DNA of 64,000 nt from Progne subis subis (lineage: Eukaryota; Chordata; Aves; Passeriformes; Hirundinidae): NCBI GenBank assembly GCA_022316685.1, contig JAKJHU010000168.1, forward strand, positions 620,001-684,000, read 5' to 3'. Shown here piece by piece: positions 25,319 through 36,325 of the stretch (positions are counted from its first letter, which is position 1; every line of letters begins with the position of its first letter). The translations under genes and the position numbers were made by a program. The notes beneath the pieces are model-generated. The model was not told the origin of the DNA, made no database searches, and worked only from the letters and a program-made list of their open reading frames with translations.

Positions 25319-26399
25319 GTCAGTCAGCAGGAATCCCCACCCCACCCCCCCAAAACTCATCTCTGTGGCTGCAAATGGAACAAAAAGAAATTGTGGCCAA
25401 AAGGATACTGCTTCTTTTATTTTTAGGGAAACTTCCAAGGGAAAATCTCAAATTTTCAGCTTTGCTGTGAATTTTTCCTCTTTCCCCACACAGGGCAGGT
25501 AAGAAGTCAAATGCTATTTCTACAGGAAAGGAATATCTCCTTCTCCTTAGGAAGGAGAAGAAAATCTTGATAAAGCTAGAGGAAGGGGAGGCCCATTGAA
25601 ATAAAATAGCCAGCAGCAAAGACATTGGGAAATGTTAAATGAACAAACAAATGGTTCATTGCTTTTAAATTTCAGACCAAATTGTCTTTGCAGAGCCCAT
25701 GAATCTCCATCCCCACCAAAGGCAGGAGAAGAGAAGGAGGTTCTCTTTGGCTTGTCTTGGTGATACCTCTTAAAGCCTTTCATGCTCCTTCATTCAGCTG
25801 TGTGGTCTCCCCCTTTTGCCATGGAGAGGGGGAACCCTCTTCCCAGGAGAGCTGCCTCCAAGGTCTGGACAGTTTTCTTTGTCCATTGGCTCTGAAGGAG
25901 GGTGAGGAGATACAGCTCCAAGCCTGGATACCTCTCTGATTTGGCCTTAAGTCAAGCAAGACAAACCCTGGCCTGCAGGCAGTTTTAATGAGAAATTTGT
26001 GACCCTAATTAGAAAAATAAGAGCATATTCACACAACATATAAATATAACACAAAGGTTAAGTTGAAAGATCCAAGGTCTAGAGAGGAGAAAAACCAAAG
26101 AGGCCCAAAAGTTTCCGAGTTCCTGTTGGCTTTGGAGAGAGGTCCATGCCTGGGGAAGTTCAAGCTTCTCCAGATCTCCAGGGTCTGCAAAACCTGTGCC
26201 GAGGCTCTCCAGCGAGCAGGCTTGCTCCCATGGTTTCCGGCATTTCCGAGTGAGGGAAGGTCTGGGAAGCATTGCAAGAACAGCCTTTTGCAAAGTATTT
26301 TTGGCACCCTTGCTTCCAACAGGGATGCAGAAAGTACAAAAGCTGGAAAACCTAAAGAAAAATAGGGGGAGGGGGGATAACTGAAGGTTTCAAGCATTA
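25319..26399. other. Unique noncoding stretch
   Basis: No gene recognised between the CR1 tail and the CpG-rich patch. An AT-richer segment at 25985-26060 (CCTAATTAGAAAAATAAG) may be part of a small noncoding element. Confidence 0.45.
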
Positions 26400-26920
26400 G
26401 CGAGTTTGACTTGGGGGTGGTTCAAGTTGGAGGTGAAAGTTCGGGCGAGGTGCTCATTCTCCATGAGTCAGAGCCTCCGGAGTGGCAGGAAGCTGAGGAT
26501 CAAGAGGCGGCTGTCAGGGGCCGAGACTTTTACCGGAGCCAGGCCCCGGGCCGAGTGCTGTGCCTGGCCAGGGCAGCCGGAGCTGAGCTTAGCCCTGTGC
26601 GAGGCGTCGGAGCAGGGACAGGGGGGACAGCCCAAACACCACGTGCGACACCGCGGTGTGGGCACGAGGGTCAGGGAGCCGCTGGCAGCGCTGCCTCTGT
26701 GGTTCAGCAGCGAAATGAGCCCGGGATGAGCCGCTTTCGCTCTGAACCTCTGACAACCCGCCTCCACGCACCGCGGAGCCAGACACACCCACTGAGATGC
26801 GGCCGCTGTCCCCAGGTGACCTCGCGGCACTGCCGGGGAGGCACCTGAGCCCCGGGCACGGCATCCGGAGCCACTGCAGAGCGGGGAAGCAGAGCAGGGC
26901 GAAGGACAGGGACGAGATGC
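26400..26920. promoter_or_regulatory. CpG-rich patch (CpG-island-like)
   Basis: Many CpGs are concentrated in about 500 bp (GGGCCGAGAC, CCCCGGGCCGAG, GAGGCGTCGGAG, ACACCGCGGTGTG, CACGCACCGCGGAG, GATGCGGCCGCTG, GACCTCGCGGCAC). Open frames of up to about 156 codons exist on both strands but none has a domain I recognise. It could be a promoter/first exon or orphan CpG island. The pentamer array begins about 110 bp downstream. Confidence 0.5.
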
Positions 26921-27032
26921 TGTGTTAACAGCTCGCACAGTCCCCCTCTGGGAGACTCTGGGGTCTTCTGAAAGTCTTCAACGATGGAAAATGCCTTCCT
27001 CTCGCAAGGCAGGGCAAGGCAAGGCAGGAGAT

Positions 27033-27465
27033 GAGGAGAGGAGAGGAGAGGAGAGGAGAGGAGAGGAGAGGAGAGGAGAGGAGAGGAGAGGAGAGGAGAG
27101 GAGAGGAGAGGAGAGGAGAGGAGAGGAGAGGAGAGGAGAGGAGAGGAGAGGAGAGGAGAGGAGAGGAGAGGAGAGGAGAGGAGAGGAGAGGAGAGGAGAG
27201 GAGAGGAGAGGAGAGGAGAGGAGAGGAGAGGAGAGGAGAGGAGAGGAGAGGAGAGGAGAGGAGAGGAGAGGAGAGGAGAGGAGAGGAGAGGAGAGGAGAG
27301 GAGAGGAGAGGAGAGGAGAGGAGAGGAGAGGAGAGGAGAGGAGAGGAGAGGAGAGGAGAGGAGAGGAGAGGAGAGGAGAGGAGAGGAGAGGAGAGGAGAG
27401 GAGAGGAGAGGAGAGGAGAGGAGAGGAGAGGAGAGGAGAGGAGAGGAGAGGGAAAAAAAAAAAAA
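27033..27465 (+). repeat. Perfect (GAGAG)n satellite, about 83 units, plus poly(A)
   Basis: From about 27036 to 27450 the sequence is an uninterrupted pentamer repeat, then GG and 13 A. A short GGCAA-type pentamer run (27012-27027) precedes it. The + strand is purine-only for over 400 bp, so triplex (H-DNA) formation is possible. A period of 5 gives open frames on both strands (Gly-Glu-Glu-Arg-Arg and Leu-Leu-Ser-Ser-Pro repeats); these are artefacts of the repeat, not genes. The perfection implies recent expansion, or possibly an assembly-limited length. Confidence 0.98.
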
Positions 27466-28389
27466 TCTCTCTCAATTTGGGCAAACTGAAGCATTTTTGC
27501 TCCGGTTCTGACTCCCCTTGATATTGATTTTTCCATTGTGTCTTAGAAAACAACATGTAACAGCAGATTACAAAGTGCCATTTTTTCCTGAACCTGGAAA
27601 TTGCCTGTCCTGAATCTTCTGAAAGGATGTGTTCTGATACTGCCAGAAAATAAAATTACGGAAAATAGGTTTCAAACTGAAATCCATACAGTTTCCCAGA
27701 GCTCAGCCATGCCATACTGCTCAATGCTGCATCCTCTCATTAGCATTTTGCTGACTAACCACAAATGCAGCACTTCTGCTGAAACACCACATCAGCATCC
27801 CTTGTTCTGCTGTTCAGGCTGAGTCTATACTCCAACCTCTTACACATCCCCTAATTTTGGGTATCTTACAATTTATTCTCACGGGGTTTTGGGAAAGAGG
27901 TTTGCAGACATATAACAGATGCTTGATGGAGCTCAGGGACTGTGTGAAGGCAGAAGCAGCACCCTCATTTTGCAGGCACCAAGAAAAGCCAAGGATGAGG
28001 CTGCTGCTGGCTGGTGTGGCTGCCCCACCTAGTACTTCCACCTGGCAGGAAATAGATATAGACAAGGCTGGAGGGTTTGTCAGGTCCTAAGTGGAAGCTG
28101 CCCTGAGCCTGGTACAGGCCTTTTGCTCAAGCCCCAAGGTGGACCCACAATGGTCCAGGCTGGAACCCATCCCGAAACCCTCAGCCCATCCTGAAGACTT
28201 GTTTCCACAAGGGTTGAGCCCAATGCAAGCAGGAGACACACAAGCATCCCTAAAAAATCTATAAACTCTCCCAGTCTGCTCCACTGTTCAAACTTAGTGC
28301 CAGCAGTACCCATTTCTTGGGAAGCCTTTGAATAAGGAAGAAAACAACATATGCAACCCAGTTTACAAAAACAAACCCCAAACAAAGGC
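27466..28389. other. Unique noncoding stretch
   Basis: No gene or transposon recognised. The sequence is moderately AT-rich from 27500 to 27800 and GC-richer afterwards. Confidence 0.45.
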
Positions 28390-28725
28390 CATAAAATCTA
28401 ATCATTAACAGGGCAAATAAGCTGAAGGCCCATTAGGCTGCACATATTAGGTAATGACAAGTAGTTCGCAATAACCACTTTTGAATGGACTTCACCCAAT
28501 ATGCATTTAATTAGGTTTTAATAAAGCGACAGCATGTTCTTAAAAGCCAATTAGAAACATATTCACTGAGGTTTAGAAGCTATGTAATAGATGCCTGTAG
28601 GAACCAGATACTGTGCTGATTACACAGCTATTAATCCTCAATAAAGAGCCTAATAATAATTTTGTTCTTCAGGAGCAGGCAGCTGCTTTATTAAATCTTA
28701 ATGAAATGCATACTCAGGAGCTTTC
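28390..28725. promoter_or_regulatory. Strong candidate conserved noncoding element
   Basis: About 330 bp of AT-rich unique sequence is packed with homeodomain- and POU-like cores: AAATCTAATCATTAACAG, GGTAATGACAAG, ATATGCATTTAATTAGG, AAGCCAATTAG, GATTACACAGCTATTAATC, CCTAATAATAATT, TTTATTAAATC and TTAATGAAATGCATAC. It has no coding frame, tandem repetition or transposon features, and it contrasts sharply with GC-rich neighbours. This is the typical look of developmental enhancers in gene deserts. Conservation has not been tested. Confidence 0.45.
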
Positions 28726-31515
28726 CTTCAAAGCCAGTCTGTGTTAGGAAGATGGGTTTAGAAGTGGCAGTCTGCTTAGAGAAAGGACCCCCTCCTCATC
28801 ACCACCTCTGCCACTGTGGCAGCGGGTTTGAGGCCAACTCTTCTTCCGGAGCAGGCGGTTGATTCCTGGAGCCATAGAAGTGAGAGATCACTGGGTCTGA
28901 CAGCACCATGAGACGTTTCACCCTGTGCTAAACATTTCTTTGCACAGGGAAATGTCTCCATGAACCAGGTTATCCATCTGATTCATGGCTCTATGTCCAA
29001 AGCACCCCTGTGCAACTCACATCAGGAGGGGAGCAAGGCCCTGGGACCAGTGAGGTGGTGCCACATTCCATGAGGATCAACTCAGCCACTTCTCCAGAAA
29101 TTCACCTCCTGCCTGTATTCACAGACACGCAAAAAGGAGTGACTGAAGTGGGCTCCCTTCCACCATCCCCCAAAGATGAACTGGTTTGATTGAGCATCTG
29201 GGCCACTCAAGTGGTGGCTTCCTGCCTTACCTCTATGATTGGAAGTTGATCTAAAATCTGGCAAGCCATAATTATGTTCCCATGGACACACATCTGAACA
29301 AGCCATGCCCACACCTTTCCACCACAACTCCACTGGAAAGCCAGCAAAATGCCACTGCAAGCTTAAAAACTGACACATTGCAAAAACTTTTCATAAACAC
29401 CCAGCTGTGTTTTCACCTGCTGTTTTCCCACCCCTCTAACACATGCCTTTGGGTTTTCCATGTTGGCTGGGAACTTCAGCAACTGTGGTTGGGATGCAGC
29501 CACACTTCACCCCTACACTGACCTGAAGATGTGCGTGGTCCTCACCTCGGGAGCAGAAACCACCCCAACTCAGCAGCCAAGTGCCAGCTTAGAGCTGCCA
29601 GCCCATGCTCTGCTGCCCAGGAGGATGAAGGCACAGCCAGCCAGAGCTGAGAAACAGGGCCAGAACCAGCTGGCAGCACCAGGATGGATCTAGGCCCCAC
29701 AGCTGGAAGTAGCACAGCATCCAGCAGCACAAGGCTCTGCCCGCCAGTTCAGACTGGGACTGAGAGGTGCAGGTCCCTGTTGTAGTCCTAACTGAGGCCA
29801 AGCCTGGCTCCCAGCCAGCAGCCCTCGTTAGTCCCTCAGGACTCAGCAGTGTTGGGACTGACAGCCTAGCCACAGAGAGGTCACGGCATGGTAGGAGCCC
29901 CATTCCCTCCCCCAGCTCCACGTCCCAGCCTGGTGCTGAAATTTGCAGAGGATCAGTCAGGGCAGGTCATGGGAAGAGCAGTCAGGGCAAGAAGCAATGG
30001 GAGAGAGGGTGGGTAGTGGGGTGGCCCCTGCAGCCCTGAATTTCAGCTCTCTGCTGGGTTCCCCTGGGAGGGGAATAGATAAAGCAGGGAAAATACCTGG
30101 GATACATATGTGACATCCCAAATATGCTGTCCTCTTTAATGTGCCAAATGGTCCTACACTCTTAATTAGCCCAGTTAAATTGAGCTCTGCCTGCCGCTCC
30201 CATGCCAGGCAGGGGGTTTGACTCTCTCTGGCAGGGCAAAGTGCCTCCTAGTCCTCCTGGCTATAGGGCTTTGCAGCCAGGGGAGCAGCTTGGAGGGGCA
30301 GTGCCCCACCTGCTCACAGCTGCAGGGCCATAGAGGGCAGGCCTCCTGTCTCCACAACAGCACTGCCTCTGACAGTGTCCTGATCCTCCTGTCTCTGAGG
30401 ATCACTCACTCCTCTCTGCCCAGGCTCATGCACAGCACCCTCCACCCCAGGGCACCTGAGTCCCCCCTTCACCCAGACCCTACATCACCATCCCAGCCCC
30501 ATGTGGGCGTCTCTTGCAACGCCCTACTGCAACTAGAGCAGGTGTCCCACAAGGATAGCAGCCAAATATTCTGGGTCAGGCATGCTTATCCTCAAAGGTG
30601 CCTGAAACTGCAAGGATCCTGGTCCTCCAAAATGGAGAGGCCATCCCCTACCACATCAGCAACCTCCCTGGCCAAATGTCTCCAAAAAAGGAGTCATAAT
30701 TAGCCCTAAGCAGGGTGCTGGGGGTGTCTGTGGACAGCTCTGGGCCTAGGGGCTGCTGGTTCACATTAGGTGCTGTCAGGCCTTGCTGCAGGTAATGTCA
30801 TCTGTGATATTAAATCATGTTTTTTCACTGAAAAACCAACCAAAGAGATGACCTGCTGAGCAGATCAGCTCTACCAACAGCCCAAGCCAGTCCCGAGGGA
30901 AATAAATGAATAAGGCATTTAATTATTCTTGTTCCTCTCAGTAAAGAAAAACTAGACCCAGCCAGGGTGCAGATCGCTCCCACCTGTCCATCCATCCCTC
31001 TGTGTGCCTTTCCAGCTTGGCATCCCACTGCCCTGTGGGGATGGAGAGCCTCAGCCATGGCTCCTGGTGAGACTCTACACATGAAGTGAAGGACTGGGAG
31101 CTCCCCTCTTCCAACCAGTGAAATACTGATTGACCCACAGACATCCACTCTTAAGTATTTGCTCTGGGGGATATGGCAGGAGAAAGGTGTCCACCATGGA
31201 CTCTGGTTACCTCCATCAGCAACATTCAGGTGGTCCTTCCCACCCAGCCACAGGTGCCTGAACTCTGCACTGCTCTGCCCATGAGCAGAGACCCCTTGGC
31301 TAGGCAGAGGTGCCCAGACCTGTGCAGGGTTGCTTGTTCCCACTTTTGGCACATCCTGCTCTTCTTGTTCAGCCAAGCCTCTCTTGCTCTCATGCTGGTG
31401 ATCAGCAGTTTTCTGGTGGAACACACAGCTTCTGCAAAAGTAATGTCTTCCCTCCAGGACAGTTCTAGCTTTCTCCCAAAGATCAAGCCTCAGGCTTGTT
31501 TAGCCAAACCTGAGC
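28726..31515. other. Unique noncoding stretch
   Basis: No gene recognised. A small AT-rich island at 30085-30190 (GGATACATATGTGACATCCC, CTCTTAATTAGCCC, GTTAAATTGAGC) could be another noncoding element. Confidence 0.45.
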
Positions 31516-31796
31516 TGTGTCACTAGTGGACACAAGGAAATACTCACAGATTTGACTCCACACAAAATTAAGGCTGAAGAAGGAAAACTTTTATTGTTTA
31601 CAAAGACTTCTCTTTATAGGTTTTGAAGAATGACCAGGGATTGGAGAACAAGGCTACCACCTCTCCATCCCACTGGCCAGGCTAGAAGTCCATCAGTTGA
31701 CTATCATCAGAAAGGAATGTGGAAAAACAAGATGTTTACATCAGGAAACTGTGAGAAAATTCAGTCAGAGCTGTAAACATCTCACAGAAGCTCACA
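31516..31796 (-). mobile_element. Candidate solo LTR
   Basis: Read on the minus strand, the block starts with TGTGAGC and shows a TATA-like CCTATAAAGAG (31610-31620), then ACAATAAAAG (poly(A) signal at 31590-31595), and ends near CACTAGTGACACA. This order and the short promoter-to-poly(A) spacing are LTR-like. Copies of TGTAAACATCT and ATGTTTAC near the start resemble LTR U3 sequence. No internal retroviral sequence adjoins it and I could not find matching target-site duplications. The exact ends are uncertain. Confidence 0.5.
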
Positions 31797-31947
31797 TAAT
31801 ATGGCAACACTGAGCAGTTTGACATTGGCTTGATATGAAACCTCCTGCAAAGTTTGGTCTGGGGAAAAGAGTGATGCCCCACCAGCTCCAGAGGGAACAG
31901 ACTGCTGTGCAGGAACTGAAAATGAGGTTTTCAGAATCGAGCACTGC

Positions 31948-31951
<4 letters not shown>

Positions 31952-31979
<28 letters not shown>
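31952..31979. repeat. Poly(T) run, 28 bp
   Basis: An uninterrupted T run followed by CCCCC. No SINE body was recognised next to it. Confidence 0.95.
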
Positions 31980-32142
31980 CCCCCAGCCCAGGGATGATTT
32001 TGAAAAGTTGATTTTTCCACCCTCCTGAAGACAGGTGCAAATTCTGAAATACCACAGTTTCCACCAGGGTGAAACTCCTGATTTTCAGCCACTTTCTCCC
32101 AGGGTCTCTCCAAGATGTCTGGGTCACCCATGCAGAAGATGC

Positions 32143-32450
32143 TTCACACACACACACACATGTATATGTATATGTATATGTATATGCATATGTACATGTG
32201 TATGTATATGTATATGTATATGTATATGCATATGCATATGCATATGTATATGTATATGCATATGCATATGTACATGTATATGTATATGCATATGTATATG
32301 TATATGCATATGTATATGTATATGTATATGTATATGCATATGTACATGTATATGTATATGTATATGTATATGCATATGTACATGTATATGTATATGTATA
32401 TGTATATGTGTCTGTGTCTGTGTCTGTGTCTGTGTCTGTGTCTGTGTGTC
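32143..32450 (+). repeat. Compound CA / TATATG-variant / TGTGTC array
   Basis: It starts as (CA)n at 32145-32160. It then becomes about 240 bp of TATATG hexamers with variants TGCATA, TGTACA and TGTGTA, and ends in about seven TGTGTC hexamers (32408-32447). Almost every position up to about 32408 alternates purine and pyrimidine, favouring Z-DNA or cruciforms. Open frames on both strands (Met-Tyr, His-Ile, Tyr-Val repeats) are repeat artefacts. Confidence 0.97.
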
Positions 32451-33129
32451 TGGGCTGCAGCCTGGTACTCTTGGGAGTTCCATAAGACACAGTCCCACAG
32501 CATGGTCCCCTCTCCCAGCCTGGCCCCCACACTAGAGCTGAACACTGGTGCCATCCCCACCAGCCCTTCCTGAGCCACCAAGGAGGTGGAGACACAGGAA
32601 TCATGGGATATACAAAGTAGGGAAAGAAGGACAACCATGCATGTTTGGGGCATCCTGAGGATTGTGACCTCAGAAAAAAATATGGAGGCAATAGGGCTAT
32701 ATTTAATGAAGACCCTCAAGGGAAGGATAATATTTTACAAAGAGCCCCCAAAATACCTGTCTGGAAATCCAGCCTGAACCTAAGCACCAGTAGACAGCAC
32801 AAAGCAGGAGTCTTCAGCAAGGGTGCTCTCATGCTGTGTCTGCCTTGCCCAATATCCCTCCTTGGTGCCCCATTGCCTAGTTTGTTGGGTCCTACATTCA
32901 GAAAGAATGCTAAGAAAAGGCAAGGAAAGAAAAATTTGTTGGGAGCCCACAGGGGTGCATTTAGAGACACCCCACAATGTTGCACCAAAAGGAGTTGAGC
33001 TGTGTGTCCAGCCCTGCCAGATCACAGAAAAATTCACATGAGGCCTTCCCAGGAGCAGTGAGCTTAGGGGCACCCAAATCACTGCCTTCAACAGCCACCA
33101 ACACAACATTTCTCTCATGCCTTTTTTGA
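32451..33129. other. Unique noncoding stretch
   Basis: No gene recognised. Frames are short and lack domains. Confidence 0.45.
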
Positions 33130-33410
33130 ATCAAACATGGTCAACTGATAGTGTAAAACAAGCCTGTCTGTTGGTTAGCTCTGAATAAAATCTGTAGCTG
33201 AGGCACCACAGATCACCACAAGCTGGTCTCAGTCCTGCAGGGGCTGCTAGCAGAGACAAGAAGGGTTTGTCACATGGCAATTAGCTGCAAGGAATCCCCA
33301 AAACCCTCCAAAGCTGCTGCTCACAGCCTTTGGCCTTTGCAATAAACTTACCATTGCACCCTGTTTCAGCTGGCAGCTGGTCCTCATTTCTAGACCTATT
33401 TCCTTTCTAC
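33130..33410 (+). mobile_element. Weak LTR-like segment
   Basis: The + strand has GAATAAAATC (33183) and GGCCTTTGCAATAAACTTACC (around 33330-33350), the latter resembling an LTR poly(A) signal with its R/U5 context. There is no clear TG...CA boundary, no target-site duplication and no internal retroviral sequence. It could equally be unique DNA with chance AATAAA words. Confidence 0.2.
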
Positions 33411-35033
33411 TAATTAATCATCTCCAAATGTGTCTCTGCCTGAACATATGGCCAGAAACACGATGTCAGGACACACTCTCCGAGGCCCACTTGTGCTGCA
33501 TGTGAGAGGCCAGTAGCACTAGTGGAAGAGCTGGAATGACCCCGTGGTCACTGTGCTGCTGCACACAGCCAGACCCCACCCTGCTGCATGTCCAGGCACA
33601 GGCAGCACTCGGCAGGGACAGTGGGTGGAGCAGATTGATGAGGACCAGCCCATTGTGCTGACTCCTGACCCCAGAAACCCACAGAGGGAGGCAAGGGTTG
33701 GCTCCATTTTCACATGCAACCACAGCTCCTCTCCATGCAGAGCTGGGGCTCTGCTGGGGCTGAAATGGGTTCAGGAGACAAAAGAAAAGCAAAGGGTGGA
33801 TGAAGAACTCCACAGAGCTGGCCCAACAAGATCAGCTTGGCTTATTACCTGTGGCTGACACACCCTGAGCAGAGCTGTCTGCACAGGGAGCCAGCCACGG
33901 GGAAACAGGAATGGGGACTCATGTCCAGGATACCAGAGCCAGTGGCCACCCCAGTCCTGAGCAGAGGAGCTGGGATCAGAGACCATTCCAACACCCTGGG
34001 CTCTGCTGCTTCAGCTCCCTTCCTCTTGAAACAGTTGGAAGGAACCAAAGTTTTTATTTTATTATCTTGGATCAAACTTGCACAGTGAAGGTGCTCCAAG
34101 GCCACCTGTGCCAGGATATTTACAGAGTTTCACAGCAGAACAGCTTTATTAAGCAAAACAAGGTGAAGCTTTTTGATCTTTATGCACCTGACACTCTGAG
34201 GGAGCAGCAAGCATGAAGTTGCCCTTCCCATCCAGGTTTGTGATCATTTCTCATTGTCATTGCTTCAGGCAGCAGCCCTGAGCCTCTTCTCTGCTGCAGC
34301 TGGGCAGACCACAGGGGAGTGCTCTGTGGAGACCATAAAGCTCTGCAGATGAAGGATGCCAAATGAACAACCTTTGTGACATCTAGTCTCTCTTCAATTG
34401 GTAATCTGTATTTTGAAGATTTTATAGAACAAAGGAGAATTTTGTGCTATGTTTTTTTCCAGCTGTTTCCAAACCCCATCTACCCCAATAAGCAGTTGTA
34501 GTTAACCTCCAGAAAGGGAAGGGTTCAAATTTCCAAGCTGATGGCCAGTCCCAGGGATGATGAGTCCTTGGTACAAGGCTGTGAGATGTAATGTGCCTTG
34601 GGTTTATGCAAATGAAAGAACTGTAGGAAGGCAGAACTGTCCCCATGGTAGGATCGTTGTCATTCTTTAGGGTCTCAGATTCACTGCTGCAGCTCAAGTC
34701 TGCAGTGTTAGCCTGGAAATTGGGTGGTAAATAGAACTGAAACTTCAGCATCCCCTGCCTCCAGGCCTGCTGGAAGTTTGGGGGTTCTTCCTGTACGAGC
34801 AGAGGAAGAGCAAGCCAGAGCCACAGAAACATCCACAGCAACACTGACAGGAAAGAGCTGGTTGTGTTGGCCGAGTCACAAGAGACAGTTCTTGGTTTTG
34901 TTGGGACAGTGATGATCCCCATCCCACCCCAGGGGTGAAACCATAAGGTTGTTTTCCCCTAAGCAAAATATATCCTCTGAATCAGCTCCAGAAGTCTCAC
35001 AGTGGAAGGAGCGTTTCCCTTGCGCCACCGAAG
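33411..35033. other. Unique noncoding stretch
   Basis: No gene or repeat recognised before the second CR1 copy. Confidence 0.45.
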
Positions 35034-36325
35034 GATGACCCCAGAAAGTCAGTCTCACTTTGGTGCTCCATAAAATCCTGGAAAATATTATTCTGAGAAA
35101 TATTGAAAAATACCTGGAGGACAATGCTGGCATCAGTCACAGCCAGCACAACTTCATGAGAAGAAAGTCCTGCTTGTCAAACCTGATTTCCTTATAAAGC
35201 AGGGTAACCCGACTGCTTGATCCAAGATGTGTTCTTATTGGATTTCAGCAGAGCTTTTGATATAGTCTCTGCCAGGATCCTTCTGGACAAACTATCCAGC
35301 CCACAGCTGCCTCACAGGTCGGGCACAATGAGGGATAGCGAGTGGGGTGACATCAGACTGGTGTTCAGTCACTAGTGGGGGTCTTCAGGGCTCTATCCTC
35401 GATCAAGTTCTCTTCAACATCTTCTTTAATGGCTTGGATACAGGACTTGAAGGAATACTAAGGAAGTTTGCCAATAGCACTGAATTGAGAGGAGCTGTAG
35501 GCTCCCTCAAAGGCTCTGCAGAGAGACCTTGACAAATGAGAGATGGACAATCACCAACCATGGGGAATTTAACAAAAGCAAGTGCCAGATTCTGCACCTG
35601 TGATGGAGCAGTCCTGGTTGTGTATATGGACTGGGAAGGAGATGCTGGAGACCAGTGCTGCAGAAATGACCTGGGAGTCCTGGTCAAGGGCCAGTTTGAT
35701 CTGAGTCACCAGTGCCCTGGAGCCAGGAAGGAAATCCCCGTTCTGGGTGCACCAGAGCCAGCATCACCAGCCGGGCCAGGGAGGGGCTTTGCACTGCCTT
35801 GCACTCGGAGTGGCCTCACCTCAAATCCTATATAAAGAATACCACATAAAATAGACATTAAGCCATTGGAGAGTGTTCAAAAGAGGTCACAAGGATGGGG
35901 AAGGGTCTGGAGGGGCCATATGATGAGCAGCTGAGAGCCCTTGGTGTGTTCAGCCTGGAGAAGAGGAAAACTGAGGGGAGGCCTCATTGAGCTCCTCAAC
36001 GACCTCCCGAGAGGCAGCACAGCGGCAGCTCTGATCCCTTCACTCTCGTGACCAGTCAAGGAAATGTTTGGGTCTGAGGGGAGGTTTAGGTTGGATATCA
36101 GGAAAAAGTAGTTTTACCCAGAGAGCAGTCAGGTATTGGAAGAGACTCAGAGGGAAGCAGTCACAACTCCAAACCTGTCTGAGTTCAAAGAGTGGTTGGA
36201 CAATTCTCTCAGGCACAGCATGGGATTTTTTGGGTGTCCTGCATAGGGCCTGGAGTTGGACTCAGTGATCCTGATGGGTCCCTTCCAATTCAGCATGTTC
36301 TATGATTCTGTGATTCTATGATTCA
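35034..36325 (+). mobile_element. CR1 LINE, 5'-truncated, strongly decayed
   Basis: The copy retains the RT region onward. The block from 35347 shows LQGSILDQVLFNIFFNGLD and KFANSTELRGAV, where the catalytic FADD reads FANS. Later blocks include an ARFCTCDG segment (about 35584) and the 3' UTR words GGTTTAGGTTGGATATCAGG (about 36082) and CAGTGATCCTGATGGGTCCC. The element ends at about 36299-36325 in ATGATTCTGTGATTCTATGATTC, the CR1 octamer tail. Stops and frame changes are more frequent than in the 24-kb copy, which suggests an older insertion. Confidence 0.9.

Noticed and set aside
27031..27536. Long Glu/Arg-rich and Leu/Ser/Pro-rich open frames
   Set aside because: They are direct translations of the GAGAG pentamer array in all frames, not proteins.
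32069..32691. Open frames of His-Ile, Met-Tyr and Tyr-Thr repeats
   Set aside because: Artefacts of the TATATG/TGTGTC array. The longer minus frame (299 codons) also crosses a poly(T) run and unique DNA without a domain.
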